A DNA stretch of 64,000 nt from Lysobacter spongiicola DSM 21749. Its GTDB lineage: Bacteria > Pseudomonadota > Gammaproteobacteria > Xanthomonadales > Xanthomonadaceae. The position numbers and the translations under genes were made by a program. Location: NCBI RefSeq assembly GCF_900167055.1, contig NZ_FUXP01000003.1, positions 175,840 through 239,839 of the forward strand, written 5' to 3'. Below are positions 9,119 through 18,912 of the stretch, piece by piece. The notes under the pieces were generated by a model. That model was not told the DNA's origin, searched no databases, and saw only the letters and a list, made by a program, of their open reading frames with translations. Numbering within the stretch: position 1 is the first letter of the stretch; every line of letters starts with the position of its first letter.

Positions 9119-9808
9119 CGGCGGCAGGGACCAGTCGATCGGTTTGCCGCCGCGGCGCACGAGGTACTCGTTGGCGGCCGAAAAGTGGCCACATCCGATG
9201 AAGCCACGGTGCGCCGAAAGCGGCGAAGGGTGCGGCGCCTTCAGCACCCGGTGGCGACTGCGATCGATCACCGCCCCCTTCTTCTGGGCGTAGCTGCCCC
9301 ACAACATGAATACCAGGTCCTCGCGCTCCCGCGCCAGGGTTTCGATGACGTGGTCGGTGAAGCCCTCCCAGCCACGCCCCTGGTGCGCACCGGCCCGGCC
9401 CTCCTCCACCGTCATTACCGAGTTGAGCAACAGCACCCCCTGCCGGGCCCACGGCAGCAGGCACCCGTGGGCAGGCCTGGGGATCCCCAGGTCGCGCTCG
9501 ATCTCCTTGTGGATGTTGACCAGGGACGGTGGCACCGGGACTCCGGGCCGTACCGAGAAGCACAGGCCATGCGCCTGTCCGGCCCCGTGGTAGGGGTCCT
9601 GCCCGAGGATCACCACCCGCGTCGCGTCGAAAGGCGTGGCTTCGAAAGCCGAGAAGATCTCGGGGCCCGGCGGAAAGATCCTTGTGCCCTGCGCGCTGCG
9701 CTGACGCAGGAAAACCGACAGCTCACGCATGTCTTCGCGCTGCAGGTAGTCCCCGACGCGTGCTTTCCAGGTCGGCTCCAGCTTGATGCGTTCTTCGGTC
9801 ATCGGCAT
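9104..9808 (-). CDS. ung: Uracil-DNA glycosylase, family 1
   Basis: A 234-residue family-1 UDG that removes uracil from DNA in base excision repair. The catalytic water-activating loop is intact ([20 protein letters not shown]), followed by [10 protein letters not shown] and the minor-groove loop [12 protein letters not shown] place the start at 9808 (MPMTEERIK). The open frame reaches 9886, but those extra 26 codons read through another dispersed repeat (copy 3) and are not expected to be translated. The last three codons (Gly-Ala-Thr) and the TAA lie inside repeat copy 2, so that element supplies the gene's natural stop. Confidence 0.95.
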   Translation of the reverse strand: MPMTEERIKLEPTWKARVGDYLQREDMRELSVFLRQRSAQGTRIFPPGPEIFSAFEATPFDATRVVILGQDPYHGAGQAHGLCFSVRPGVPVPPSLVNIHKEIERDLGIPRPAHGCLLPWARQGVLLLNSVMTVEEGRAGAHQGRGWEGFTDHVIETLAREREDLVFMLWGSYAQKKGAVIDRSRHRVLKAPHPSPLSAHRGFIGCGHFSAANEYLVRRGGKPIDWSLPPVGAT

Positions 9809-9860
9809 GTTCCCGGAATGCACGCCAAGGCTTCTGTCCCATGGGGGACTTCCTTCGGGC

Positions 9861-9935
9861 GTAGGAGCGGCTTCAGCCGCGATCATGTCTCATTGGAGCG
9901 ACCGGTCCCCGGGTCGCGGCTGAAGCCGCTCCTAC
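9861..9935. repeat. Inverted repeat of the GTAGGAGCGGCTTCAGCCGCGA family (copy 3)
   Basis: Arms 9861-9882 and 9914-9935 are exact reverse complements of 22 bases separated by 31 bases. It lies between ung and the response regulator, upstream of both ung start choices worth considering. The arms are the same sequence as copy 1. Confidence 0.9.
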
Positions 9936-9970
9936 ACATCCGGGGAGCCCCTTGGGCAAGGCGGGCGCAG

Positions 9971-10798
9971 CTACGCCAGCTTCGAGAGGCGCAACTGGAA
10001 CAGCGTCTTGGTCACCAGCAGGCGCTCCTCGATCGGCTTCAGCACGAGGTCGTTGGCGCCTGCACGCAATAGCGCGCTCTGGTTCTCCGGATTCGCGTCG
10101 CCGGTCATCACCAGCACCGGCAGCCGGCGCTTGCCATAGCCGTATTCCCGGCGCACGCGCTCCAGCAGGTCTTTTCCCTCGAGCTCGCCCTTCAGGTAGA
10201 CGTCGGTCAGGATCAGGTCGGTGCCGATGTCTTCACCACCCCGGTGGCTTTCCAGGTGCTCGAGTGCTTCCTCGACGCCGACGAAGTGGAGCACCTCCAT
10301 CTGCTGGCGCTCGAGCATGCGCTTGGTGGCCAGTGCGACCACCCGGCTGTCCTCCACGTAGAGCACGCGCGCCCCGGGTATCGACTCCGGCTGGACATAG
10401 CCGCGGATGAAGGCCGCCAGTGCGGTGTGGCCCAGCGACTTGTCGAAGTAGTCGGTCACGTCCTCGGTGAACTGCCGCGACTCCAGGTGCGACTGCGCAT
10501 CACCCGAGACCACGATCACCGGCACGTAGGCCTGCCCGGCGGCCTCGCGCACTGCACGGGCCAGCTCGATGCCATCGCCGTCGGGCAGCGACAGCGAAGT
10601 GGTCACCAGGTCCACCGGGCCATCCGCCAGCGCGGCGCGGGCTTCGGCAATGCTCGCGCATGCCAGCACCCGGGCGTTCTCCACTTCCTTCGCGAGCACG
10701 TCGCCGATCAGCTTGCGCACCAGCCGGGAACCGTCCACCACCATGATGCGAGGGGAGTCGGTCACCACGTGTCGCAGCTTTTCGGGGCCTTCGCTCAT
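9971..10798 (-). CDS. Response regulator with two receiver domains, first one degenerate
   Basis: A 275-residue protein made of two CheY-like receiver domains and no output domain. The first (about residues 15-135) begins IMVVDGSRLVRKL, so one of the two acidic metal ligands is lost. In its phosphorylation region (DLVTTSLSLPDGDG) serine or threonine stands where the acceptor aspartate should be. The second (about 143-270) is complete: VLYVEDSRVV, acceptor Asp in DLILTDVYLKG, VLVMTGDA and Lys in LVLKPI. Phosphotransfer probably acts only on the second domain, with the first serving as a protein-interaction module. It sits 3 bases downstream of ftsX on the same strand, so it may be cotranscribed with ftsEX. 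No cognate kinase is adjacent. Confidence 0.85.
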   Translation of the reverse strand: MSEGPEKLRHVVTDSPRIMVVDGSRLVRKLIGDVLAKEVENARVLACASIAEARAALADGPVDLVTTSLSLPDGDGIELARAVREAAGQAYVPVIVVSGDAQSHLESRQFTEDVTDYFDKSLGHTALAAFIRGYVQPESIPGARVLYVEDSRVVALATKRMLERQQMEVLHFVGVEEALEHLESHRGGEDIGTDLILTDVYLKGELEGKDLLERVRREYGYGKRRLPVLVMTGDANPENQSALLRAGANDLVLKPIEERLLVTKTLFQLRLSKLA

Positions 10799-10801
10799 GT
10801 C

Positions 10802-11752
10802 TCAGGTATCCGTGGGGCGTGTCTGTCGCAGGTAGTGTCCGGTCACCAGGCCGGCGCCGATCCAGCCAAGGACGCTGGCACCGACCACGATGAAGACGGC
10901 ATGTTGCAGGCTGAAACCCTGCAGCGCGAATCCGCTGCCATAGCTGCGTGCCAGGTCCGCCAGCGGCGCGCGCAACGACAGGTCCGCGGCGGTCAGCAGG
11001 GCAAGCGCCAGTGCGCCGGCCACCGCTCCGTAGCACGCACCCAGGTAGAGGAATGGTCGGCGGATGAAGCCGTCGGTGGCGCCCAGCAGTTGCAGCACCT
11101 CGATTTCTTCGCGCCGCTGCTGGATGTCCAGCCGCACGGTGTTGCCGACCACCAGCAACGCGCCCAACCCCAGCATCGCCGCAAGCACCCAGGCCAGGCG
11201 ACCGCCAAAGCGCAGCCAGCCGTCCAGCCGTTCACGCCAGGCGGCGTCGTGCTGCACGATGTCCGCCTCCGGCAATGCCTCCAGTGACTCGGCCAGGCCC
11301 TCGCCGGCGCCCGTCGGGACCACCAGCAACAGGCTCGGCAACGGATTGTCTTCCAGGCTCGCCAACGCCCCTCCCAGCCCGGAGCTCGCGCGCAACTCCT
11401 GCAGGCCCTGCTCCGGCGTCCTCAGCTCGACCTCGGCGATGTCGGGACGAGCGCGCAGCTGCTCGGCCAGCTCACGGGCGCGTGGCAGTTCCACCCCGGG
11501 CTGCAGGTACAGGCTGACGCGTCGCGCTTCCTGGACGTCGCCGGCGAACCGCTCCACGTTCGCCAGCGCCGCCCACAGGCCCAGCGGCAAAGCCAGCGCC
11601 ACGCCCATCACGCCAATGGTGAGCAGGGTCGAGCCCGGCTTGCGCAGCATCCGGCCGAAGCTCGCCACCAAGCTGTAGACATGGTGGTCGAACCAGGTAC
11701 CGAAGCGGTTGCGGCCGGGCTTGAGCCTTTCGTGGGGGGGGGCTGCACTCAT
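10802..11752 (-). CDS. ftsX: Cell division protein FtsX
   Basis: A 316-residue permease-like partner of FtsE. FtsEX couples divisome activity to peptidoglycan hydrolases in the inner membrane. One transmembrane helix lies at about residues 38-60 (GSTLLTIGVMGVALALPLGL). A periplasmic domain of about 110 residues follows, and three helices form the C-terminal FtsX domain (LGLGALLVVGNTVRLDIQQR, then ACYGAVAGALALALL and VFIVVGASVLGWIGAGL). Its ATG overlaps the ftsE stop by ATGA. Codons 4-7 contain an uninterrupted run of nine C on the coding strand, which is a possible slippage site. Confidence 0.95.
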   Translation of the reverse strand: MSAAPPHERLKPGRNRFGTWFDHHVYSLVASFGRMLRKPGSTLLTIGVMGVALALPLGLWAALANVERFAGDVQEARRVSLYLQPGVELPRARELAEQLRARPDIAEVELRTPEQGLQELRASSGLGGALASLEDNPLPSLLLVVPTGAGEGLAESLEALPEADIVQHDAAWRERLDGWLRFGGRLAWVLAAMLGLGALLVVGNTVRLDIQQRREEIEVLQLLGATDGFIRRPFLYLGACYGAVAGALALALLTAADLSLRAPLADLARSYGSGFALQGFSLQHAVFIVVGASVLGWIGAGLVTGHYLRQTRPTDT

Positions 11753-12435
11753 TCGGCCAGGTCCTCGGGCGGGATGTCGTCCACCAGCTGGCCCTGGTTG
11801 AGCACCAGCACGCGTTTGCGCATCCGCTTCACCAGCGCCAGGTCATGGCTGGCGACCAGCACGCTGGTGCCGCGTTCCGGCAAGGATTCCAGCAGCGACA
11901 TGATCTCGGCCGAGAGGGTCGGGTCGAGGTTGCCGGTCGGCTCGTCGGCGACCAGAAGTGCCGGCTCCCCGACAATGGCGCGGGCGATGCCGACCCGCTG
12001 CTGTTCGCCCGCCGACAGTTGCGCCGGCAAAGCCTGCGACCGCGTGCCCAGGCTGACCCGGTCGAGCACCGCGCGCACGCGCTTGTTGATCTCCGCCCGC
12101 CGCAGACCCTGCAGCAACAGCGGCAACGCGACGTTGTCGGCCACGCTGCGATCGCCCAGCAGGCGATGGTCCTGGAACACCACGCCGACCTCGCGCCGGT
12201 GCATGGCGATCCTGCGGCCACGCACGCGCATCAGGTTCTTCTCGCCGAACAGTACGGCGCCCCGGGTCGGACGCTCGGCCAGGTGCACCAGCTTCATCAA
12301 CGTGGTCTTGCCCGCGCCGGAATGGCCGGTGATGAACAGCATCTCCCCGGACCCGACTTCGAAGCTGACCTCGCGCAGGGCCTGCTGGCCGCCGCCGTAC
12401 TGCTTGCTGACGTTGTCGAAGCGCAGAACGCTCAT
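11749..12435 (-). CDS. ftsE: Cell division ATP-binding protein FtsE
   Basis: A 228-residue ABC ATPase that pairs with FtsX. It has Walker A GHSGAGKTTLM, signature LSAGEQQRVGIARAI, Walker B LLVADEPTGNLDP and the H-loop in VLVASHD. The start ATG at 12435 (MSVLRFDNVSKQYGG) gives the conserved N-terminus; the in-frame ATG at 12483 would add 16 residues with no family match. The gene overlaps ftsX by ATGA, so the two subunits are coupled. rhlB lies 112 bases upstream on the same strand. Confidence 0.96.
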   Translation of the reverse strand: MSVLRFDNVSKQYGGGQQALREVSFEVGSGEMLFITGHSGAGKTTLMKLVHLAERPTRGAVLFGEKNLMRVRGRRIAMHRREVGVVFQDHRLLGDRSVADNVALPLLLQGLRRAEINKRVRAVLDRVSLGTRSQALPAQLSAGEQQRVGIARAIVGEPALLVADEPTGNLDPTLSAEIMSLLESLPERGTSVLVASHDLALVKRMRKRVLVLNQGQLVDDIPPEDLAE

Positions 12436-12547
12436 CGCGCACCTGTCGAAGACGATGGCGCCAAGTATCGGCGGGGGCGGCAACGATGGCTAGGGCGGTG
12501 GCCCGTGCCGCCCTGCCGGTGGACCCGTTGCCGGATCCACGAAACCC

Positions 12548-14362
12548 TCAGTGGCGGGAGCTGGGCTCGCGGGTGACCAGCGATTTCAGGCCGCGCTTGA
12601 TGCGACCGAACAGACCGGGCTTTTCACCGTCGGCATCGGCTGGCGCCTTGGCGCGGGGTGGCACCTTGTTGGCGGCCACCTGGCGGGGCGCACGCGGGCC
12701 GCGCGCTTCGGTTTCGGCAGAGGTGGCGGACGGCGCGCGGGCCGGCTTCGCCGCATTGCCTTGCGCCTGTCCACCCTCGACGGCCTGCCCCTCGACCTTG
12801 CGGCCGCCACGACGCCGGCGGCGCTTGCGCGGCGGGCGCTGCTGCTCCCCCGTCGCCGGGTCGACCGCCGCCGGGGTCGCCTTCGCAGTGTCCGGGGCAG
12901 GCTGCGCCGTGGCTTCCGGCGCACCTGCGTCCTCACCAGAGCGTGGCTTGCCGGCAGCGGCATCGCGGCGGGGGCGACGAGCACCGCGTGCGCCTTCGCC
13001 CGCGCCGGGTCCACGCCCACCGGCACCACGGCCGGCGCCGGCGTGGCCCTTGCCGCGCCCGCCACCACGGCGTTCTTCCTCGGCGGCGCGCTGCTCGCGG
13101 GCCTCCTTGAAGATCGCGCCGATGCTCTCTTCCTCGGCGTCGTCCCCGTCATCGCTCTCGGGCCGCTCGCGCTTGGGCCGCGGCAGCGCCACCAGCAGGT
13201 CCGCCTCGACCGGCGCGGTCGGCAGCTTCTGCTCGATGTAGGTCTCGATGTCGGGCAGGCTCATCGCATAGCGCTCGCAGGCGAAGCTGATCGCGTCGCC
13301 CTCGGCACCCAGGCGCGCGGTGCGCCCGATCCGGTGCACGTAGTCCTCGGCATCGAACGGCAGGTCGTAGTTGTAGACGTGGCTGACGCCATCGATGTGC
13401 AGGCCACGGGCGGCGACGTCGGTGGCGACCAGCAGCTCCAGCTGGCCCTTCTGGAACTTGTTCAGCAGGGACTCGCGCTTCTTCTGCGGCACGTCGCCGC
13501 TGAGGACGCCGACGCGGTAGCCGGCCCGCTCCAGCGCACGGGCGACCCGCTCGACCCAGGCCTTGGTGTTGACGAAGACCATCGTGCGCGCACCCTCGCT
13601 GCGCGACAGCAGGCCCAGCAGCAGCGGGATCTTCTCCTCGTCGGAGGGGAAGTACACCAGCTGGCGCACCTTGGCATTGGTGATGAACTCCGACTCCACC
13701 ACCAGCTTCTCGGGCTCGTTCATGTGCTCGTAGGCCAGCTCCAGCACGCGGTGGCTGAGGGTGGCGCTGAACAGGAGGGTCTGGCGCTCGGTGCGGATCG
13801 GCATGCGCCGCAGGAGGAAGCGGATGTCCTTGATGAAGCCCAGGTCGAACATCCGGTCGGCCTCGTCCAGCACGCAGATCTCGCAGGCGTGCAGGCTGAC
13901 CACCTTGTGCTGCTTCACGTAGTCGATCAGCCGGCCGGGGGTGGCGATGATCACGTCCACGCCCTGCTGCAGCAGCTCGCGCTGCTTGTCGTAGTCGACG
14001 CCGCCGTAGACCAGCGCGAACTTCAGCCCCAGTTCGCTGCCGAACTTGACCGCGTCCTTGTGGATCTGGATCGCCAGTTCACGGGTCGGCGCCAGGATCA
14101 GCGCGCGCGGATCCTCCGGCTTGCGATCGGCCAGCGCCGGCTGCGACAGCAAGCGATTGATCACCGCCACCAGGAAGGCCAGCGTCTTGCCGGTGCCGGT
14201 CTGGGCCTGGCCGGCGACGTCGCCGCCCTTCAGCGCCACCGGCAGGGTCATGGCTTGGATCGGGGTGCAACGGGTGAAGCCCGCCGACTCCAGCCCGGCC
14301 AACAGGCTCGGGTGCAGGTCGAAGGACGAGAAGGAAATATCGGTAAGGGGTTTGTCGCTCAT
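12548..14362 (-). CDS. rhlB: DEAD-box ATP-dependent RNA helicase RhlB
   Basis: A 604-residue DEAD-box helicase. The core (about residues 1-400) contains all motifs: Q motif [34 protein letters not shown] in [35 protein letters not shown] and [11 protein letters not shown]. coli RhlB acts in RNA decay with RNase E. The last 200 residues are a low-complexity tail rich in Arg, Gly, Ala and Glu ([19 protein letters not shown], later [13 protein letters not shown]), probably an RNA-binding extension. Such tails are variable in this clade. The neighbours trxA and rho lie head-to-head on the other side, a conserved Xanthomonadaceae arrangement. Confidence 0.94.
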   Translation of the reverse strand: MSDKPLTDISFSSFDLHPSLLAGLESAGFTRCTPIQAMTLPVALKGGDVAGQAQTGTGKTLAFLVAVINRLLSQPALADRKPEDPRALILAPTRELAIQIHKDAVKFGSELGLKFALVYGGVDYDKQRELLQQGVDVIIATPGRLIDYVKQHKVVSLHACEICVLDEADRMFDLGFIKDIRFLLRRMPIRTERQTLLFSATLSHRVLELAYEHMNEPEKLVVESEFITNAKVRQLVYFPSDEEKIPLLLGLLSRSEGARTMVFVNTKAWVERVARALERAGYRVGVLSGDVPQKKRESLLNKFQKGQLELLVATDVAARGLHIDGVSHVYNYDLPFDAEDYVHRIGRTARLGAEGDAISFACERYAMSLPDIETYIEQKLPTAPVEADLLVALPRPKRERPESDDGDDAEEESIGAIFKEAREQRAAEEERRGGGRGKGHAGAGRGAGGRGPGAGEGARGARRPRRDAAAGKPRSGEDAGAPEATAQPAPDTAKATPAAVDPATGEQQRPPRKRRRRRGGRKVEGQAVEGGQAQGNAAKPARAPSATSAETEARGPRAPRQVAANKVPPRAKAPADADGEKPGLFGRIKRGLKSLVTREPSSRH

Positions 14363-14558
14363 GCGTTCAGGAATCCGCGCGCAGGACTGCGCTTGCGTGG
14401 GTGGCGTCGGCGAAGCAGACTGCCGGGGTCGGCCAGATTTTCTTCCTGACCGCAGCGTGCGGGGCTTGAAGCCACCGCGTAACGCCCCAGTTTAACGCCA
14501 ACCATCGGCAAATTGCCCGGCACCCGCCGCCGGAGCCCGCCATCCGCAGGAGAGTCTC

Positions 14559-14885
14559 GTGAGCGATAAAGTCATGCAGGTCGGCGATGCCGACTTCGAT
14601 TCCGCCGTGCTGCAGTCGTCGGAGCCCGTCCTGGTCGACTTCTGGGCCGAGTGGTGCGGCCCGTGCAAAATGATCGCCCCGGCGCTGGACGACTTGGCGG
14701 AGACATACGACGGCCGCGTCAAGATCGCCAAGGTCAACGTCGACCACAACCGCGCGACGGCGATGAAGTACCACGTGCGCTCGATCCCGATGCTGTTGCT
14801 GTTCAAGGATGGCCAGGTGCAGGCCACCCAGATCGGTGCCGTCGGCAAGGCCCAGCTGGCGCAGATGATCGACAAGGCGCTCTGA
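14559..14885 (+). CDS. trxA: Thioredoxin
   Basis: A 108-residue cytoplasmic thioredoxin that reduces protein disulfides. The redox site is [11 protein letters not shown]; the cis-proline loop is in [10 protein letters not shown]. The start is the GTG at 14559, preceded by CAGGAGAG at good spacing; there is no ATG in the right place. Length equals that of E. coli TrxA. It is divergent from rhlB and lies 259 bases before rho, on the same strand, the usual trxA-rho order. Confidence 0.96.
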   Translation: MSDKVMQVGDADFDSAVLQSSEPVLVDFWAEWCGPCKMIAPALDDLAETYDGRVKIAKVNVDHNRATAMKYHVRSIPMLLLFKDGQVQATQIGAVGKAQLAQMIDKAL

Positions 14886-15144
14886 AGCCCGGCTCGATGC
14901 CGGTGGCGCCCGGCGCCACCGGACGCCGCCACCGCGGGCCCTCCAGCTGAACCGGCCCGCCGGCGCCGCGCTTGCGGTGGCCTTGTGGCAGTGCTAGTTT
15001 CGCAATACCCGGCGCCTGAATGGCTGCCGCGGCCCGGTTTCCGGGGCCGTGGCGCGGTTCCCCGCCGCACCCTTCTCGAACCTTTTCGTCCCTGACGCTC
15101 CGCCCGCAGACGCGGGCGCTCGCCGCCTAGCGAGGAATTCCCGC

Positions 15145-16965
15145 TTGTCCGATAACACCCCCGACGCCGGCGATACCGCCGAAAAGCGCGTGCGCAAACC
15201 GCGTGCTCCCAAGGCCGACGCTGCCCCGGCCACCAAGACCGAATCCGCCCAGCCCGAGGCCGCCAAGCAGGCGCCCGCGCGTGCCGAAGCGCCCGCTGCC
15301 CGCAGCGACGATGCCGGCAAGCCGGAGCAGTCGAAGGCCGACGGCAAGCCCGCGCCCAAGGCGGAGGCTTCGTCCGACGCCAAGCCGCAGGGTGAGCAGA
15401 AGCCCCAGGCCAAGCAGCCGGCTGGCAATGAATCCGCCGGCGGCGAATCCCGCCAGGGTGGCGGCGAAGGCCAGGGCGACGGTGGCGGAAATGCCGGTCG
15501 TGGCGACCAGCAGCGCGGTAACCAGAACCGTGGCGAGCAGCAGGACGGCGGCCGTGGCAACCGTCGCGAGCGGTTCCGCAACCGGCGCGAGCGTGGTGGC
15601 GGTGGCGGCGGCGGGCGCAACCGCGACGGGCTGCCCAGCGATGACGGCGGCAACGAGGCCTTCGTCCCGCGGCCGAACCCGCAGGTGCCCGAAGGCTTCC
15701 CGCAGTACTCGCTCGGTGACCTCAAGCAGATGCCCGCCGCGAAGCTGCTGGAGATCGCCGACCAGCTGAACATCCAGGAAGGCGTCGCCCGCGCACGCAA
15801 GCAGGACGTGATCTTCGCCGTGCTCAAGGTGCTTACGCGCCACGGCGAGGGCGTCGCCGCCGATGGCGTGCTGGAGATCCTGCCTGACGGCTTCGGCTTC
15901 CTGCGCGCGGCCGAAGCCAGCTACCTGGCAGGCCCGGACGATACCTATGTGTCGCCCAGCCAGATCCGCCGCTTCAACCTGCGCACCGGCGACCATCTCT
16001 CCGGGCGCATCCGCTTCCCGAAGGACGGCGAACGCTACTTCGCACTGGCGGTGGTCGACACCATCAATGGCGAGCCGCTGGAAGCCTCCAAGAACAAGGT
16101 CCTGTTCGAGAACCTGACCGCGCTGTTCCCGCGCCGCAAGTTCAAGCTCGAGCGCGGCGACGGCAGCACCGAGGACATCACCGGCCGGATCCTCGACCTG
16201 ATGGCCCCGCAGGGCAAGGGCCAGCGCGCACTGATCGTGTCGCCGCCGAAGGCCGGTAAGACCATGCTGATGCAGCAGGTCGCCACCGCCATCAGCCACA
16301 ACCACCCGGACGTGCACCTGATCGTGCTGCTGATCGACGAGCGGCCCGAGGAAGTCACCGAGATGCAGCGCACCGTGCGCGGCGAGGTGATCAGCTCGAC
16401 CTTCGACGAGCCGGCCGGCCGCCACGTGCAGGTCGCCGATATGGTGATCGAACGGGCCAAGCGCCTGGTCGAACACAAGAAGGACGTGGTGATCCTGCTG
16501 GACTCGATCACCCGCCTGGCGCGCGCCTACAATAATGTCCTGCCGAGCTCCGGCAAGGTGCTGTCGGGCGGCGTCGACGCCAATGCCCTGCACCGCCCGA
16601 AGCGCTTCTTCGGCGCCGCGCGCAACGTCGAGGAAGGCGGCTCGCTGAGCATCATCGCCACCGCGCTGGTCGATACCGGCAGCAAGATGGACGAGGTGAT
16701 CTACGAGGAGTTCAAGGGCACCGGCAACAGCGAAGTGCACCTGAACCGCCGCATCGCCGAGAAGCGCGTCTACCCCGCGATCGACATCAACCGCTCCGGC
16801 ACCCGCCGCGAGGACTACCTGATCGAGCCCGAGCTGCTGCAGAAGATCTGGATCCTGCGCAAGCTGCTGCATGGCATGGACGAGATCGGCGCGATGGAGT
16901 TCCTGCTCGACAAGATGAAGAGCTCCAAGTCCAACGACGAGTTCTTCGCTTCGATGAGGCGCTAG
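15145..16965 (+). CDS. rho: Transcription termination factor Rho
   Basis: A 606-residue Rho hexameric RNA helicase. The first 180 residues are an added low-complexity region rich in Ala, Lys, Gln and Gly (for example [19 protein letters not shown]), absent from E. coli Rho (419 residues). The Rho N-terminal domain follows ([19 protein letters not shown]), then the RNA-binding cold-shock fold with GFGFLRA. The ATPase domain has [13 protein letters not shown] (P-loop) and [17 protein letters not shown] take the TTG at 15145 as the start because CGAGGAAT lies 8 bases upstream and LSDNTPDAG resembles the N-terminus used in relatives; the frame is open back to 15049. A terminator follows the gene. 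Confidence 0.93.
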   Translation: MSDNTPDAGDTAEKRVRKPRAPKADAAPATKTESAQPEAAKQAPARAEAPAARSDDAGKPEQSKADGKPAPKAEASSDAKPQGEQKPQAKQPAGNESAGGESRQGGGEGQGDGGGNAGRGDQQRGNQNRGEQQDGGRGNRRERFRNRRERGGGGGGGRNRDGLPSDDGGNEAFVPRPNPQVPEGFPQYSLGDLKQMPAAKLLEIADQLNIQEGVARARKQDVIFAVLKVLTRHGEGVAADGVLEILPDGFGFLRAAEASYLAGPDDTYVSPSQIRRFNLRTGDHLSGRIRFPKDGERYFALAVVDTINGEPLEASKNKVLFENLTALFPRRKFKLERGDGSTEDITGRILDLMAPQGKGQRALIVSPPKAGKTMLMQQVATAISHNHPDVHLIVLLIDERPEEVTEMQRTVRGEVISSTFDEPAGRHVQVADMVIERAKRLVEHKKDVVILLDSITRLARAYNNVLPSSGKVLSGGVDANALHRPKRFFGAARNVEEGGSLSIIATALVDTGSKMDEVIYEEFKGTGNSEVHLNRRIAEKRVYPAIDINRSGTRREDYLIEPELLQKIWILRKLLHGMDEIGAMEFLLDKMKSSKSNDEFFASMRR

Positions 16966-16985
16966 CGCCGGACAAGCGACAGAGA

Positions 16986-17013
16986 AAAAGCCCCGCGATC
17001 GCGGGGCTTTTTT
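16986..17013 (+). terminator. Rho-independent terminator of rho
   Basis: A perfectly palindromic stem AGCCCCGCGATCGCGGGGCT (16989-17008) is preceded by A5 and ends in a run of T. It lies 20 bases after the rho stop. Confidence 0.92.
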
Positions 17014-17057
17014 CATCGTTCGGCGAGGCGTCATAATCCTTCGACTGGAGGTGCCGA

Positions 17058-18878
17058 ATGCACGGCGGTGGACTGGAACTCGCGCTCGTATTTCTGCTCG
17101 CCGCGGTGATCGCGGTGCCGGTGTTCCGGCGTTTCGGCCTGGGCGCGGTGCTCGGCTATCTCGCGGCCGGCCTTGTACTGGGCCCGTATGGCTTGCGCGT
17201 CATCCGCAATGCCGAGCCGGTACTGGCGGCATCGGAAATCGGCGTGGTGATGATGCTCTTCGTCATCGGCCTGGAGCTGTCGCCTTCGCGTTTGAAGGTC
17301 ATGCGCAAGCCGGTGTTCGGGGCCGGCGGGATGCAGGTCGCCGTGTGCGGCTTCGCGCTCGCGGCCATGGCCGTGGCCGGCGGGCTCGGATTCAAGGCCG
17401 CACTGGTGGTCGGTCTCGGGCTTGCCCTGTCGTCCACCGCGGTCGGGCTGCAGTTGTTGTCGGAACGCAAGTCGCTGACGGCGGAGCACGGACGCCTGGC
17501 CTTCGCCATCCTTCTGTTCCAGGATCTTGCCGCGATCCCGCTGCTGGCGGCGATTCCGCTGCTTGGCCAGGCCGCCGCCGCGGAAGGTGCCGGGCTGGGC
17601 TGGCCCGTGGTGCTGAAGGCGGTCGGCGCGATTGCCGCCGTGGTGCTGGGCGGCCGGGTGCTGCTCCGTTACGTATTCCGGATCGTCGCCCGCAGCCAGA
17701 TGCCCGAGGTCTTCACCGGAGCCGCGTTGCTTACCGTCCTTGGCGCGGCCTGGCTGATGCAGGTCGCGGGCCTGTCGGCGGGCCTGGGGGCCTTCCTGGC
17801 CGGTGTACTGCTGGCCGATTCCGAGTTCCGCCACGAGCTCGAGGCCCAGGTGGAGCCCTTCAAGGGCCTGCTGCTCGGGCTGTTCTTCATGGCCGTCGGC
17901 ATGAGCATCGACCTGCAGGGCGTGATTGCCCAGCCAGCGCTCGTCGCTCTGCTGGTGACCGGCCTGATGGCGACGAAGTTCGCGCTGGTGTACGCCGTTG
18001 GCATCCGCCCCGGTGGCCTTGAGCGCCGCGAGGCGCTGCAACTGGCGGCGGTGCTGGCACTGGGTGGCGAGTTCGCGTTCGTGGTCTTCGCCGAAGCACT
18101 GCGCGCCGGCCTGGTTGACCGCGAACTGCGCGACCTGCTGGTCGCCGTGGTGGGGCTGTCGATGGCGCTGACCCCGCTGCTGGTGGTGACGCTCGCGAAG
18201 CTGCTGAGGGCAACGAAACACGCTGCTCCGCAGCCCCCTGCCGACCCGCTGCCGGAGGATGGGCACCCCCAGGTGCTGATCGCCGGCTTCGGCCGTTTTG
18301 GACAGATCGTCGCGCGCCTGCTGGTGGCACAGAAGGTGCCCTTCATCGCCATCGAACACAGTGCCGACCAGGTCGACTTCATGCGCCGGTTCGGCAATCC
18401 CCTGTTCTATGGGGACCCGGCGAAACCGGAACTGCTGCGGTCGGCGGGCGCCGCGCATGTGCGGGTATTCGTGGTGGCGATCGACGACCCCGCCGGCAGC
18501 CTGCGCACCGTGCGGGCGATCCGGCGTCTCTATCCGGAGGCGCGGGTCCTGGCGCGCGCGCGCGACCGCCGCCACGCCTGGGAGCTGATGGACCTGGGCG
18601 CCCAGGCAGTCCGCGAGATGCTGCATTCGAGCCTGAAGCTGGGGGAGGACGTGCTGGTGGCCCTGGGCATTGCGCCGGAGGTCGCCCAGGACCACGCGCG
18701 GCAGTTCCTCGCCCACGACCAGCGGCTGCTGAATGCCCAGTACCTGGTGCACGATGACGACGACGCCGTGATGCAGGCTTCGAGCGAGGCGCGGGTCGAG
18801 CTGGAGCAGTTGTTCGATGCGGACCGTGGAACGGGCGTGCTGGGCAGCATCTCGGGGCGCCGCGCAAACGAGGATTGA
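17058..18878 (+). CDS. Kef-type monovalent cation:proton antiporter with RCK/TrkA-N domain
   Basis: A 606-residue CPA2-family antiporter, expected to exchange K+ or Na+ for protons across the inner membrane. Residues 1-385 hold about 12 membrane helices, with the family signatures FGLGAVLGYLAAGLVLGPYG and FQDLAAIPLLAAIPLLG. The C-terminal part (about 405-540) is a RCK/TrkA-N NAD-binding domain (VLIAGFGRFGQIVARLL, then FYGDPAKPELLRSAG), which gates KefB/KefC in E. coli. No KefF/KefG-type regulatory oxidoreductase lies next to it. Start ATG has GGAGG 8 bases before it. KefB and KefC cannot be told apart from sequence reading alone. Confidence 0.88.
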   Translation: MHGGGLELALVFLLAAVIAVPVFRRFGLGAVLGYLAAGLVLGPYGLRVIRNAEPVLAASEIGVVMMLFVIGLELSPSRLKVMRKPVFGAGGMQVAVCGFALAAMAVAGGLGFKAALVVGLGLALSSTAVGLQLLSERKSLTAEHGRLAFAILLFQDLAAIPLLAAIPLLGQAAAAEGAGLGWPVVLKAVGAIAAVVLGGRVLLRYVFRIVARSQMPEVFTGAALLTVLGAAWLMQVAGLSAGLGAFLAGVLLADSEFRHELEAQVEPFKGLLLGLFFMAVGMSIDLQGVIAQPALVALLVTGLMATKFALVYAVGIRPGGLERREALQLAAVLALGGEFAFVVFAEALRAGLVDRELRDLLVAVVGLSMALTPLLVVTLAKLLRATKHAAPQPPADPLPEDGHPQVLIAGFGRFGQIVARLLVAQKVPFIAIEHSADQVDFMRRFGNPLFYGDPAKPELLRSAGAAHVRVFVVAIDDPAGSLRTVRAIRRLYPEARVLARARDRRHAWELMDLGAQAVREMLHSSLKLGEDVLVALGIAPEVAQDHARQFLAHDQRLLNAQYLVHDDDDAVMQASSEARVELEQLFDADRGTGVLGSISGRRANED

Positions 18879-18912
18879 ACCGGCCTTGGTCGGTGCCCGG
18901 GCCGTTTGCCCG

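Noticed and set aside
9809..9886. Longer N-terminus for Ung
   Set aside because: The extra 26 codons read through a dispersed repeat; the family start is MPMTEERIK or close to it.
12551..14449. 632-codon plus-strand open frame
   Set aside because: Complement of rhlB; composition (Ala, Arg, Gly, His, Gln) typical of a shadow frame.
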